The position numbers were made by a program, and so were the translations under genes. DNA of 64,000 nt, taken from assembly GCF_000346465.2 (NCBI RefSeq), contig NC_034009.1, positions 6,672,490 through 6,736,489 of the forward strand, written 5' to 3'. Of this stretch, positions 37,701-49,240 are shown one piece after another (the stretch's first letter is position 1; each line of letters opens with the position of its first letter). Origin of the DNA: Prunus persica (Eukaryota; Streptophyta; Magnoliopsida; Rosales; Rosaceae). The notes under the pieces are model-generated. The model saw nothing but the letters and a program-made list of their open reading frames with translations, made no database searches and was not told where the DNA came from.

Positions 37701-39954
37701 TGGTTTGTGTGATATATTGTTAGTTCTGACATTTTATATGATATTCTGGTTCCTGCAAATTAGTGCCACAGAGAGAAAAAAAAACAGTGACTGCATGATA
37801 GGTGTAGTCATCATGGTTATTACATATTGTTCACTTTTTAGAACTTCTGTCATTTAATTCAGTGTATTATTATTATCTGTGGCTATCATCATGGTTATTA
37901 CATATTGTTCACTTTTTAGAACTTCTGTCATTTAATTCAGTGTATTATTATTATCTGTGGCTATGTAATACAAGGTTTTCTTTGTTGTTGTGACAGATTG
38001 CAGATTTCTGGAAGGAGGCTTTGATACTTGGTTCGTTGCATCACCCAAATGTTGTTTCTTTCTATGGTATTGTGCGTGACGGTCCTGATGGGTCTTTAGC
38101 AACAGTGACCGAATTCATGGTTAATGGATCTTTGAAACAGTTTTTGCAGAAAAAAGACAGGTATCTAGTGTATTTTCTAGGAAGCAACATTTCTAATTTG
38201 TTCTACTGTTCTCTTCTCAATTTCTATATTTGAAGGTCTTATTCTTCGCTCAAGCATATGATAAATCTTTTCATTATATCATTGATCAGAACAATTGATC
38301 GTCGTAAAAGATTGATCATTGCTATGGATGCTGCATTTGGAATGGAGTATCTGCACGGGAGAAATATAGTACATTTTGACTTAAAGTGTGAAAATCTTTT
38401 AGTAAATATGAGAGATCCACAGCGGCCTGTATGTAAGGTTGGCTGATTTAAATACAGATCTGTCACCTTCTCTCGACTCTTAGTTTCCAGCTCCATTACA
38501 CTTTTTCTAAGCATGCTTTGTGTTGGGAACTGACATTATGTGCATCTTCTTTAGATTGGTGATTTGGGATTATCAAAAGTAAAACAACACACTTTAGTGT
38601 CTGGAGGTGTTCGTGGAACTTTGCCTTGGATGGCGCCTGAACTTCTTAGTGGGAAAAGTAACATGGTAACAGAAAAGGCAAGTGATGCTACCCTTGGCAC
38701 GTATGTAGAAGTTTTTGGTCCTCTCAGAAGAATGATTAGTATATTAGTCTTTAGTGTGTTATTTCATGTGTTGTCATTTTCAATGTTGTAGATTGATGTT
38801 TACTCGTTTGGAATTGTTATGTGGGAACTGCTTACGGGGGATGAGCCATATACGGATATGCATTGTGCTTCTATAATTGGTAAGAACCAATAATTTGTAG
38901 GGATATATTCTGCTTATTTTACCATAATATGATTCCCTCCATTTTGTTCAAAAGGTGAGGTCACTGTCATCATTTATTTAATAAAACAACATCAATCTCC
39001 GAGAAGTTACTTATAACTCTAGCTACAGATAATCTGTGTTTAATGTTAGCTCATATGGGATCACATTTTGATTCATATCTTCTGGCTGAATTCTGTTTTT
39101 AACTCACTTCATATATACAACTGCTTGACACTACGAAGTAGCTTTCCATTTGTTGCTGGACTTTTCAGCAATTGCTTTTGGGTTACAATAATTGAAGAAT
39201 GTTGATTTGTTCTTAAAGAATGCTCTGTAGTATTTAAGACTATTTACTTACCCTTGGCAATTATAAAATATTAGGGCTGGTTTGACACTCCAACCTTATT
39301 TACCAACTATATTCTTAGCAATTTGTTTTCCTGTTTTGTTTCTCTGACCTGGTAGTAATATCATCTCAGACTTGTAGTCACTATTATATTTTCTTTCCAC
39401 TGTCCATTTTGATACGTTATGCACTGCTGTTGTAACAAGTTTAACACTACACGGACTAACATGTAAACTCTAAATTGTATGTGTATATGCTTAGGAGGAA
39501 AAAGAAAGCTGTCCTTATCCTTTTCTATTGGCAATTTTGCATTGTTTGACTACAGTCATCTTGCTGTCTCCATCCAGACATTAGTCCATGATTTATTATG
39601 CGACAACATCTCTTACAAAGTCCTGTTGGCATGCTTAAGATTTTTAATTAAATTGCTTGCATGCTTTCAATCAGCCTATTTTTCTAGGCATTCATTATCG
39701 TATGTCATCCACAATTTGAACCATTCCAGCCAAGTATACACAATATTTAATTTTGTTCTGCAATCTGTTTCTTTGTCGTATTTGCAGGAGGAATTGTGAA
39801 CAACACATTGCGTCCTCAAATTCCCACTTGGTGTGATCCTGAATGGAAATCTTTGATGGAAAGTTGTTGGGCCTCTGAGCCTTCTCAGAGGCCATCATTT
39901 TCTGAAATCTCTCAGAAGCTAAGGAATATGGCTGCTGCAATGAATGTGAAATAA
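34754..39954 (+). CDS. PB1-domain Raf-like MAPKKK (B4-type) protein kinase
   Basis: Eight coding exons: 34754-37144, 37228-37332, 37465-37617, 37997-38160, 38290-38437, 38555-38677, 38792-38879, 39788-39954; 3339 nt, 1112 residues, all phases consistent. ATG 34754 was chosen because an in-frame TGA lies at 34742. A PB1 domain (about residues 55-140: [32 protein letters not shown], ...[22 protein letters not shown]) is followed by a long disordered His/Pro/Asn-rich region. The C-terminal kinase has [56 protein letters not shown] and [18 protein letters not shown] and DLG instead of HRDLK and DFG are usual in plant B4 Rafs, which act upstream of SnRK2 kinases in osmotic stress; that role is inferred. 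The intron after exon 6 has a GC donor (AAG|GCAAGT). A conserved-looking 5' leader lies at 34180-34420, with a possible leader intron starting at 34422. Confidence 0.95.
37808..37964. repeat. Exact 78-bp tandem duplication in a kinase-gene intron
   Basis: The block starting ATCATGGTTATTACATATTG is present twice in direct succession with a period of 78 bp and no visible mismatch. It lies in the intron between exons 3 and 4 of the Raf-like kinase. Confidence 0.95.
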
Positions 39955-41066
39955 TTCGAGTCTTGATGCAGTTGATTCACTTCTTGCATTTTATGTTAGC
40001 CAGGACTTAGCCAAAGAGGAAAATAAATTGAAGCATAGATTTTGCAGTGTAAGGACACCACTGGTTTAAAAGTATATTAAGGCTAATAGTGTAATATTAT
40101 GCCTTGGTTCATATTTAAGGTACCCTTTGCATACTGCTGTGAAATGGTAATGCCCTTTGAGAAGTGCCGGATAATGCACTTTAGGGTGGCTTTTGCCTGG
40201 AAGGGGCTTCATCATACACCAACCGGAGTCATGATGGCACGACCAGAATGTGAGTTTAATTTTCTTTTTTCAACTACACTTGTATGCCATTACTGTTTTG
40301 TGACACTGTAATAAAGCAATTGCTTTGGCTGTCTTTTACAGGTTTTAGTAATTTGGTTGAGATCACAACGGTACTGAGATCGAAGCTGAACCAAGGTCTC
40401 GTTTGAAGGGCATGTATATAAATTAATTGTCATTAAAGCTATATCATGAGAGGATAATGATGCATTATACTTGCAAATTTTACACAATTGAACCTATTTC
40501 GTTATTCGTTATTTTATTTTATTTTGGGCCTCTTCTGGGTATGTTAGCCAGGAACATCTGTTTATATGTCAGGCTTATGCTTTGGCTCTAAGAATGTGAA
40601 AAGCATATGAGTATTTGTAAGAACCTCTTTACATCATGAAAGTCTGGCTTTAGTGTATTTTATGTAGAAACTATAAAAGCATAGATGTATAAAGTATCTG
40701 AGTATTTGATCGAATTTGTGCATCGGACTGTAGAACATTTTGTGTTTGACATGAACAGTGGCAAATACTGGACAATTTAGGCGATCTTTGTTTGCATTGA
40801 CCTTTGAAATTGAAATGGCTTAAGATGTTTGAGGTGTTTTGGGCGGTGTTGCAAAAATGTTTTCATATAGCCATCTATTGCTCGGTGACAGACTTATAAT
40901 TTATAGCATTTTACAGTACGGAAACTAAAGACCTACCTCTGGTTTCTGCTGATAAAATTTGGATTGTAGTTCACTGCAAAGGTGTTGAGCTAATTGCCAA
41001 AAATGGAGGACCACACCCAATCCTATCATCAATTTGAATCTTTTTTTGCAACATACAGACTACTCA
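39955..41066. other. Kinase gene 3' UTR and spacer
   Basis: 3' UTR probably extends to about 40500 (possible 3' UTR intron 40250-40340, not certain). Then AT-rich spacer. From about 40945 it is part of the block duplicated around 44.8 kb. Confidence 0.5.
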
Positions 41067-41138
41067 GGGGATTTAGTCCAGTGGTAGGATGCTCGCTTAG
41101 GGAGCGAAAGGTCCCGAGTTCAATTCTCGGAATCCCCA
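41067..41138 (+). tRNA. tRNA-Pro (AGG)
   Basis: Seven-base acceptor pair GGGGATT/AATCCCC (41067-41073, 41131-41137), discriminator A at 41138. D-arm with TAGTCCAGTGGTAGGA (A box). Anticodon arm with loop TTAGGGA, giving anticodon AGG. T-arm CCGAG-TTCAATT-CTCGG (B box GTTCAATTC). Followed by a T-rich stretch (TTTCTTTTTT) that can end Pol III transcription. No intron. Closely matches plant nuclear tRNA-Pro. Confidence 0.95.
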
Positions 41139-41242
41139 TTTCTTTTTTATGATCTTTGCAGTAGTGAAAAAACTGCAAAATGTTAAATGTAAATATGCCA
41201 AAATATAAGAGCCAGGCACATGTCAATATTGTGAAATGGTTA

Positions 41243-41870
41243 GGCCATCTTCAACCTGGAAGACTCAAATCCAAATTTTTCCCTATCAAAATACAACTAT
41301 TCAAGTATTGCCCGAACTCAAATAGATTTTTCCCCAAATCCTGCTGACTCAAAATTTGAGTTCGCAACTTTATTAAATTGTTTAGAAACGATTTAAATTT
41401 TCTTTTTAGGTTAATTTTTATATATAACTTTGTGATTTATTTTTCTGCACATTTATACATAAAAAAATTGAAATTTCACAAACATAAATTTATTTCACTT
41501 AAAATGAGAATGAGTGCAGGAGCATAGTAAAAAAAAAAACATAACATTATTTCACTTGAAAATAATAATTAAAAAACCAAATGGAGCAAGTTCAAATACA
41601 ACCATTGGATGTAAACGGTCAATGCTTCAGCGCATGCCATGTGTCTAGTTTTAATAAGTGAAAGTGGATGACTTTTTGCCATGATGCGCCTGCTCCTTTA
41701 AGTGGGTTCAGTTTGGGCCTCACAAAAATTATTGCCTGGACTGCTAAATGGTCCCAAATTCCGCCTCAAAAATCAGCTGGGTAATAATTTAGCCTATTCC
41801 TATACGTTGGGAGAGTTTTTGGGCTAAAATCCCAAATTTTAGGTTTAGCCCCCTTGCATTGGAGATGGCC
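41243..41870. mobile_element. PIF/Harbinger-type (Tourist-like) MITE, 628 bp
   Basis: Flanked by TTA on both sides (41240-41242 and 41871-41873), the 3-bp duplication typical of PIF/Harbinger. Termini GGCCATCTTCAACC and, inverted, GGCCATCTCCAATGC. Non-coding. Confidence 0.8.
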
Positions 41871-42439
41871 TTATGAAGCAGGCCCTAATACTCATTGATT
41901 ATATTTTATTTAATAGCGTATTTCTTAAGTTATTAGCTATCCATTAGCTCGTTGTTTCAGTGGTATTTCACTTTTCAATATTAGAAAAGTTTCAAATTCG
42001 AACTTTCCATTCTTAAGTTATAAAGAAATGAATGTCATTAGAGCTACGAAGCATGGGTTACTTTGTAACAAGAACTCCATGCGTGGTACCAAGTGGAATT
42101 AATGGATATTCAACAATATTTTGGGTACTAAAAGGCTAAAACTTGTTATGACAAGGAGAGTTTGACAATTGGTGATGACTTGAAGGAGATGGGGCATAGA
42201 GGGTTGAGCCTGACGAGCTCAGCATCTGCGGCTATCTGCAGTCTTTGTACGTTACTTTACATAAGGTGCATGGAGGACTCAAGGATAACAACAGCTTCAA
42301 TACTTAATAATTAAGAGACTTTTGCCAAGGTGAGCTTTTAGAAAGTGATGAGCCTTTATGTCTATATTGGTTTTGGGATGTGGCAATGTAATTTGGAGGA
42401 AAGACATAAAGAAGAAAAGTTTATTTGATTAAATGGATA

Positions 42440-42592
42440 GGACCTGCAAGAGGCTTGTAGGTCAAGTTGTTAAGAGCTTGAGGCTTGTAGGTCAAGTTAT
42501 TAAGAGCTTTTATTCCTAAACTGAAAGTTCTAGGTTCGAATTCCCTTATTTTAATATCTCTTGTATTAAAAAAAATAAAAATAAAAATAAAT
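42440..42592 (+). mobile_element. Probable tRNA-derived SINE remnant
   Basis: Has a Pol III-like A box (GGTCAAGTTATTAAGAGC) and B box (GGTTCGAATTCCC) about 50 bases apart. Ends in TTGTATTAAAAAAAATAAAAATAAAAATAA. A 33-bp part of the head is duplicated in tandem (42446-42510, GGCTTGTAGGTCAAGTT). Confidence 0.6.
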
Positions 42593-42690
42593 CGGTAGCA
42601 CTTGAGTGATGGAGAAAGCCCTTATATAGGCACAAGTTTTGGCCTTTTCCACTTGTGCGCTTCAAAATTGGCCAGGAGGAGCCTACACAC

Positions 42691-43266
42691 TAGGGGTGGG
42701 CATCCATATCAGAAAATCGGAACTTTGAGCCGCACCGGATTGAAACAACCAGAAAAAAATCATGTTGACTAAAAAGTCAACAAACCAACACTGAACTAGA
42801 TCAGACCGGTTTAAATCTGTTTCGATGCCGATTTCACACCTTGCAAAACCAAACTGAACTAGACCAGACCACATGTGTATTTTTTTTTAAATTTTTTTAA
42901 AAACATATTTTAAATCCAATGCTAAATTTCTAATCCCATAACTAATATTTTCTCAAGCTCAACTTCAAAGTACCTTTCTTTTTTAGGCCCAATCATCTCT
43001 CTTTATATGAAATTGGATCATTTGTGAATTTTTAAGCCCAAAAAATAAAATTTTAGTTGAAATTTGTAAAAAAAAAATAATTTGGAAAAAAAAAAATCCT
43101 ATCCAAAATTGGGAAAATCAAATACTGCACTGAAAACTTGTTTAAACCTGACCGTCCAGTTTCATAAATTTTTTTTCACCAAAACCAAATCGAACCACAC
43201 CTGTTCAATAGTACCAATTCCAATTCCGGTGTGAGATGAAACCAGACTGGACTGTGCCCACCTCTA
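42691..43266. mobile_element. Non-autonomous hAT element, 576 bp, with 8-bp target duplication
   Basis: Starts TAGGGGTGGGCA; inverted right end TAGAGGTGGGCA. The octamer CTACACAC is present on both sides (42683-42690 and 43267-43274). The interior has AACCGG/CCGGTT-like motifs near the ends and no coding capacity. Its termini resemble those of the 4.1-kb hAT element at 9259, which may be a relative of its mobiliser. Confidence 0.9.
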
Positions 43267-43274
43267 CTACACAC

Positions 43275-44826
43275 AAACAAACAGAGGAGGATAAAGTGTA
43301 TTAGGATTAGAAAGCTGATACAATTTTAGATATCTTTTTCTACTAATGGTACCAAACCGTTGATGCCAATTTTTGGTCAACAAGAGTAAAACCATAAAAC
43401 TACACGATCATAAACTAATACAACAAAATATAACTTGATTCACTCAATTCGAGCGACACTCATCATCTGTTGCTTTGGGTTTTTACTATATGAAGGTAAT
43501 TAAAGAAGTGCAAAATGAGGAGAGCTTAGTTGCGTTACACAGAAGGAGAGAGCTATTTATATGGGCTATAGGCTATGTGTTACACCCACTTGTGCGCTTC
43601 CCATATAGGCTATATGTTACAACCATACACAAACATGTTTTGAATATAAGCGATAAACTACAACGAGGAGGGGGGTTTCTCACACGCACTATCAACATAC
43701 CATAAAGATTCGAACATGAAATCACTGATATGCAAATCAAGATTTTACTAGGCTAGACCCTATTAGCCATACACAAACATGTTATAACTGTTAAATTTAT
43801 GAGAAGTTTCCTTTTAATGATAATTAGAACCAACTCCCTCCCTCAATTCTTATTAATCAAGTTTAAACAAAATTTGCGAAAACCATATATACTTTGGTAA
43901 TCAAATTGAGTTGTATATTATTATGTGACGCTGTAATAAATATATTAAAGTATAAGTTTACATACCTCCTTTGTATGAGAGAATGGAGACATTACCTTAA
44001 TCAATTGGTCTAGTCATGTTTGTTCTTTCTTTTGTGCTTTGTTTTTCTTTTGGTTGACAATTTGAGAAAGCTTGGTCATTATCGAACCAAGTGTCAGCAT
44101 AAGGGTTATCATTGCATTTCGTACCTACTACACATAATTACGATCCATCAACAAGGACTAGCCATAGATATATGTATAATACATGTATATATATTCCTCC
44201 ATTATATACATTCTAAAATATCTTCACTTTTACCAAAACATCATGACCAATGCAAATTAATAATGTATGAGATTAAGATCTATACTCTTATTTGTGTTAC
44301 TTATTCTTGTCCCTACCAACTACCCAATACCCACCCAAGTTTGATTCATCAAGATAATTAAGAACCTGGTTGACTTGGATGAATAAAATTTTGCTCATAT
44401 TCGAGTTTGAGAAATATGACATTGATATGAGTTTTGGCTAAACGATTAAACTATCCAAGTCTAAGTTGTAGGGCAAATTGGCTTGGCATTACCAACTCTC
44501 TATTCTCTCTGATATACAAAATCTATGGGGTCAAATTCTGTGACACCATCAACTTCCAACTCCTTGCCCCTCCGGAGAATACTATTTGCCATGTACGGTA
44601 CCTAACACATGCCAAAGACTATTTGTATATAAAGTCAAAGTTCGCACGTGCCAATTGACTTCATGATATTGTAATATTTCTAAGATACAGATGGTACAAA
44701 ATCAGTACAATAGCACCAGCTAGGAAGCTGTAAATCTCAATGGTCCATACAAGAAGTAAAAAACAGACAATAATATGCAGTTACCTTATGGCATTGCTGT
44801 AAGGAAATTCAACACCTACTGCTCGT
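43275..44826. other. Intergenic region
   Basis: AT-rich, no gene supported on either strand. The short open frames have no recognisable domain. Confidence 0.5.
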
Positions 44827-45435
44827 TTTTTGCTGATAATTTTTGGATTATAGCTCACTGCAGAGGTGTTGAGCTAATTGCCAAAATTGGAGGACCACAT
44901 CCTATCATCAATTTCAGGCTTTTATGCAACATACAGTTAACTCAGGGGATTTAGTCCAGTGGTAGGATGCTCGCTTAGGGAGCGAAAGGTCCCGAGTTCA
45001 ATTCTCGGAATCCCCATTTCCTTTTTTGTGTGTTCTTTGCAGTAGAGGAAAAAATAGAAAATGTTAATGTGATATCATTTTCACCAAATAGCTATTAGTC
45101 TAATGGTATTTCTTTTCCCAACCTTAGGAGAGATTCTAAGTTCGAATCCCCAGTGTACTTACCCTTAACCAGCGGTAAATAATGAGCTTGATGGATATTC
45201 AACAAGGTGCTAGAAGAAACTTGTTATGTTATGTTCTTTTGCTGTCAAATTTGAAAAAACAATAACAAGGACAGTTTGACAATTGTTGATGACTTGAAGG
45301 ATGGGGCAGAGAGACTTGAGACTGGTATGAGCTCAGCAACTGCGTCCATTTGTAGCGTCTTTGCGCAACACTTTACATAAAGTGCATGGAGGACTCAAAG
45401 ATAGCAACAGCTTCAATAATTTATAATTAAGAAGG
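44827..45435. repeat. Duplicated block, copy 2 (contains tRNA-Pro)
   Basis: Counterpart of 40945-42330. It lacks the 628-bp MITE and is therefore close to the pre-insertion form of the block. A separate SINE-like B box (GTTCGAATCCCC, about 45142) also occurs here. Confidence 0.85.
44945..45016 (+). tRNA. tRNA-Pro (AGG), second copy
   Basis: Same 72 bases as the copy at 41067: acceptor GGGGATT/AATCCCC, anticodon loop TTAGGGA (AGG), T-arm CCGAG/CTCGG, discriminator A at 45016, then a T-rich stretch. Flanks also match the first copy for ~110 bp upstream, so it arose by block duplication. Arms are intact; probably functional. Confidence 0.95.
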
Positions 45436-48400
45436 CATTCGTCAAGCTTAATCAATTGGTCTTTGCTGTCTCCTTGTGGATTATTGAAAATACATTTGAT
45501 GTTAATTATGTTATTGCAAGTCCTCCTTCGCATCGTAATTTGTCAACCCTTGTGACGATATAGGTATTATACAAAGCTCAAGCTTCCAATTCTTTATACA
45601 TGCTTTAACTGAAAGTCACCCTTATCTTAATTCTTCTTAATAAACTGAAAGCTATTTGCTAGCTGGGTGACATGTGTTAAGGGCAACACAAATATGCTTA
45701 CTATTTACCTAAGAACCAGCATCCAATGTTTTCTACTCCTAATTTTCAAGATATTTACTGAAGTATGAAACAATGCTAAGACTGTGTATGCAGCTGGTAG
45801 CAAGTTGTTGCTGGTTAATTAATTTGAACTTGATTTGATACACAAGAAACCTAAGATTACAAGGAAATCTAAACGTCTTGGAGTGCAAGACAAGTATATT
45901 ACAAATAATACACAAGAAGTACTCTTGGAATTAGTCTTGAATTTAATTTCCTAATTTACTGCAGATTTATCTCTGTACAAGATGACTAGTCTGATGATGT
46001 CTATCATAATTACCTGTCTAAATTAAAACCAAAATGAAACAACAAACTCCATGAAAAGTTAAATAGTTACAAGAATTTTATAAGGAGGTGACAGGACTTA
46101 TAACCACTACAACAACCTCTAGAGATTACACAATGAAGATCTATATAGATCACTTTTCTGACTTCTGAACAAAAATTATTTTATTAACATACTTTGAGAA
46201 AAATGCTAAATTTTTACATATCATGTGGGCACTAGCATAGGGCAAAATGAAATGACTGTAGAAGAAGTTGAAACCATTAGTTTGTACTCTTTGGATTCAG
46301 AATATTGATTGGACTTTGGCACAATTATGTATAACTTGGATTTCTTTCTCACCATACATATATGGAAGACAATATCTGTGGGGTACACCATTAACATTGG
46401 TAACTGAACCCAACAAGAGTATCTTAACTTCATGGAAAATACTTCCCTCCTTATCATGTAAGTAGAAACTCCTACATTCTATCTAAGAACAGTGTGACAT
46501 GTGTGCATAAGTTTTTTTTGTTGTTGTTTCTGATGAATTATTTTTACATATTTATCAAACTGTGATTCGTAGGAGGGAGAAGTATCTCCTTATAGAGAAA
46601 GAGGCAAGCAATATCCGTAGTTCATAGCCCAACAAAAAGTCAATTAGTATGTGCCATCAACTTTTTATGCATATAATTGTTACTCTGTTAGGGCCTAGCT
46701 AGCAAGTCAAATTCATTTCAAAATATATTTAAGAAATCAATTGAGCTAGCTAGCACTAGCAGTAGCTAGCACCAACCAATAATACCGTATTAATATATGT
46801 ATTTAAGCACATAGAGTCCATGTTTATCCTGTTATTAGGACCACCATTACCAGCTCTATTACAATAGTCTTGATGAGGGTTGGTCTTCTTGATGATGAAA
46901 TGCAACCTTTCTTTCTTTCTTTTTTTCTTTTTTCTTTTTTTTTTATAGAAAAAAATTTCTCGTTCTTTCTTTTTGGCTAGAGGATGGAATTGCAGTGTCA
47001 ATGCAGAGATTCTAAAGTCCAGAGAAAGACAAGCAGAAGCTTGTTTTCTTTCTCTCAAAGATCTGAGTCCATTTGGTGATTAAGAAATTAATACTTTGAG
47101 GGACTGCTTTTTGAATTTTGATAGTTTCCTCTTGTTATTTCTCCGTGGTTGGGGTTCTGGACCTCCCTCTTTCTCACCCTTGATTAAGAAAGTCATTAAC
47201 ACATTAAAGTATGTAATAAACAAGGTCAATCAGTGGTGTTTATTTTAAAAGGTTTGAAATCCCAATGCCTTTTTCTTTGTTTTTTTTAAATTCTTTTTCT
47301 CTTGTTTATTATAATACTGCATTTTTCCTGTTCTTTAATATAAATCCTACGGCCCCTATCCAACTTGTACCTTAGGGCTTTTCTAGCAAAACTAGGCTTT
47401 ACTGGGTTTTTTTTTTCTTAATATTGAAAATAGTATGAGAATAATATACAGACAAGTAGAATGATTTCACTTGAACAATGCTATTAGGCAACTTTCTCAT
47501 CTTCTTTGTAATTTTTTTATTTTCCAAAAGGATTTTCATGGTCAACTACAAGTAGTTCATGATCAAGGTAAGTTCTGCTAGTTGTGTGTAGATTTTGGTG
47601 GAGATGACACAAGGCATTTGAAACCTTTAAATCTGTTTTAGCTTATAATAGGCTCTTATATTTTTAGTCCAAGGGCATGGACTTTCCTGTACTAACTGAG
47701 AGAAACCCCTTGTCACTTATAAGTCAAAGGGGATGGATATGATTATGCACCAGCTTCTTTGTCACTATGAAAATCTAATAACAGCTTATTTTCCTCAGCA
47801 AGAGTTTGAATTCCAATCAGTTCGTTATCATTTCTCTGTGTGGTAGCTGGCTAGCTAGTTTGAAATGCCTAATATTGAGAAATATGTTAAAGGATAACAA
47901 TGAATACAATTCAACTTTACCTGAATATGTAGCAGATTTTTACTAGAACCTTCCACCTACTATGTTCTTAATTTAATTTCAGTTCTTTCAATTCGTGCTG
48001 GTCACAACCAGTACTAGTAAAATTGGTAACCAGATAAATACCACCAGTAATATTAATAAGTAGTACTTGTTGTTGCATTTTGTCACTCGAGAAAATTTAC
48101 CCATCTTCAACACCATAGCTTCGTACTTTTGTTTTTTCATCAATAATTACTATCGATTAATCTCAGAAATAGTAGAACTAGCCAGACAAAAAAATATTTG
48201 AGAAATACAATCTGGATAATATTTCAGAAAATAGATCGAGCAAGGTGGATATTTGGATGATAGAACAATAAAGTATAGAAGCAACAAGATGAACAATTAA
48301 TGCTCTCTTCTTTTCAACTTAAGTACAAATGAAAGTACTATTTCCAACATTTTCGTACTCATTAATTAAGATATGTTTACCCTTAATTTCCCAACATTGT

Positions 48401-48976
48401 CAACACCAGCTTAGATAAACACATTTAGGTCTGTGACAAAGTTCTTGCAGAAGTTTCCTAGTTTTCCGTTACTACAAGAAATATCTGACTTTATATATTT
48501 GATTGCAGACTAATCAAAGTCGTCAGCTGTGATTATTTAGAAGAAACTTCCAACAAAAATCATGGTATTGTTTCTATAAAGTTACACTCAATTTCGGTCA
48601 TATTAGTCGGCTTAATCACAGTGATTACGGTCCTTAACCCCACAATTATACTGGTTCAATTTTATTATTTTATCCCAAATGCCTTATTAAATTGAAAAAA
48701 ATTTGCAGCCTGCAGCATTTTCCTGCAGACTGTTTATATGTTTAATCTAACAATATATCAGAAAAGCTATATAGGTTAGCTAGGGTGGCTTAAGAATGGA
48801 ACATTTCAAAGGATAATAGGATGGTGGCTTCTTGTGATTCACCAGATTCAAATAATAAACAACTAATCGCGGAAAAAAGCAGTTTAATTTAATATTGGTA
48901 AAGAAGAAACTTGTGTCGTACTTTGTCCAGTTGCATGCATTGTTAATTATATATGATCGAACTAATCCAAAAAAGG
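45436..48976. other. Long intergenic region upstream of the MYB gene
   Basis: AT-rich. Pyrimidine-rich simple sequence at 46905-46965. No gene, RNA or TE boundary could be supported. The part nearest the MYB gene presumably contains its promoter. Confidence 0.45.
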
Positions 48977-49003
48977 AAGAGAGAGAGAGAGAGAGAGAGA
49001 GAT
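48977..49003. repeat. (GA)n microsatellite in the MYB promoter
   Basis: About 13 GA units, 240 bp upstream of the MYB start codon. GAGA tracts near plant promoters can bind BPC proteins; no direct evidence here. Confidence 0.9.
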
Positions 49004-49117
49004 CTTGATCAAACCCTAGAGAAGAAAATTGGGGTTGAATAGTGAGGAGAGGGATAGATGAGTAGAGGTATTTGACTTTTTTGTCCTCATAAGCATCACA
49101 TCATCCACTCTTCCTAC

Positions 49118-49125
49118 CTATAAAT
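49118..49125 (+). promoter_or_regulatory. Probable TATA box of the MYB gene
   Basis: CTATAAAT lies 116 bases before the ATG at 49241, a normal distance for a short leader; the C/T-rich sequence after it (TCTTCCCTTCCCATTC) is typical of a transcription start zone. Confidence 0.6.
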
Positions 49126-49240
49126 CTTAGTCTTCCCTTCCCATTCTTTCTTAAAAATCTCAGACAGCCTTCTTTTGGTACTCACTTTCCTTGTAGATCT
49201 TAAAAAGGAAAAAAGGAACAAGGAGAAGAGATCGATCAAG

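Larger units (their letters stand above)
40945..42330. repeat. Duplicated block, copy 1 (contains tRNA-Pro)
   Basis: 40950-41150 matches 44831-45035 closely (TTTGGATTGTAGTTCACTGC..., GTGTTGAGCTAATTGCCAAAA, GGAGGACCACA, GCAACATACAG, then the tRNA). 42155-42330 matches 45265-45435 (GAGTTTGACAATTGGTGATGACTTGAAGG..., GTGCATGGAGGACTCAA...AACAGCTTCAATA). The copies differ in what lies between these ends: here a PIF/Harbinger MITE is present. Confidence 0.85.

Noticed and set aside
38550..38590. DLG instead of DFG and HFDLK instead of HRDLK as signs of a dead kinase
   Set aside because: These are the usual residues in plant B4 Raf-like kinases, and the catalytic Asp, Lys and Asn are present.
41029..41226. 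65-residue minus-strand frame
   Set aside because: Overlaps the tRNA-Pro gene on the opposite strand; no evidence of coding.
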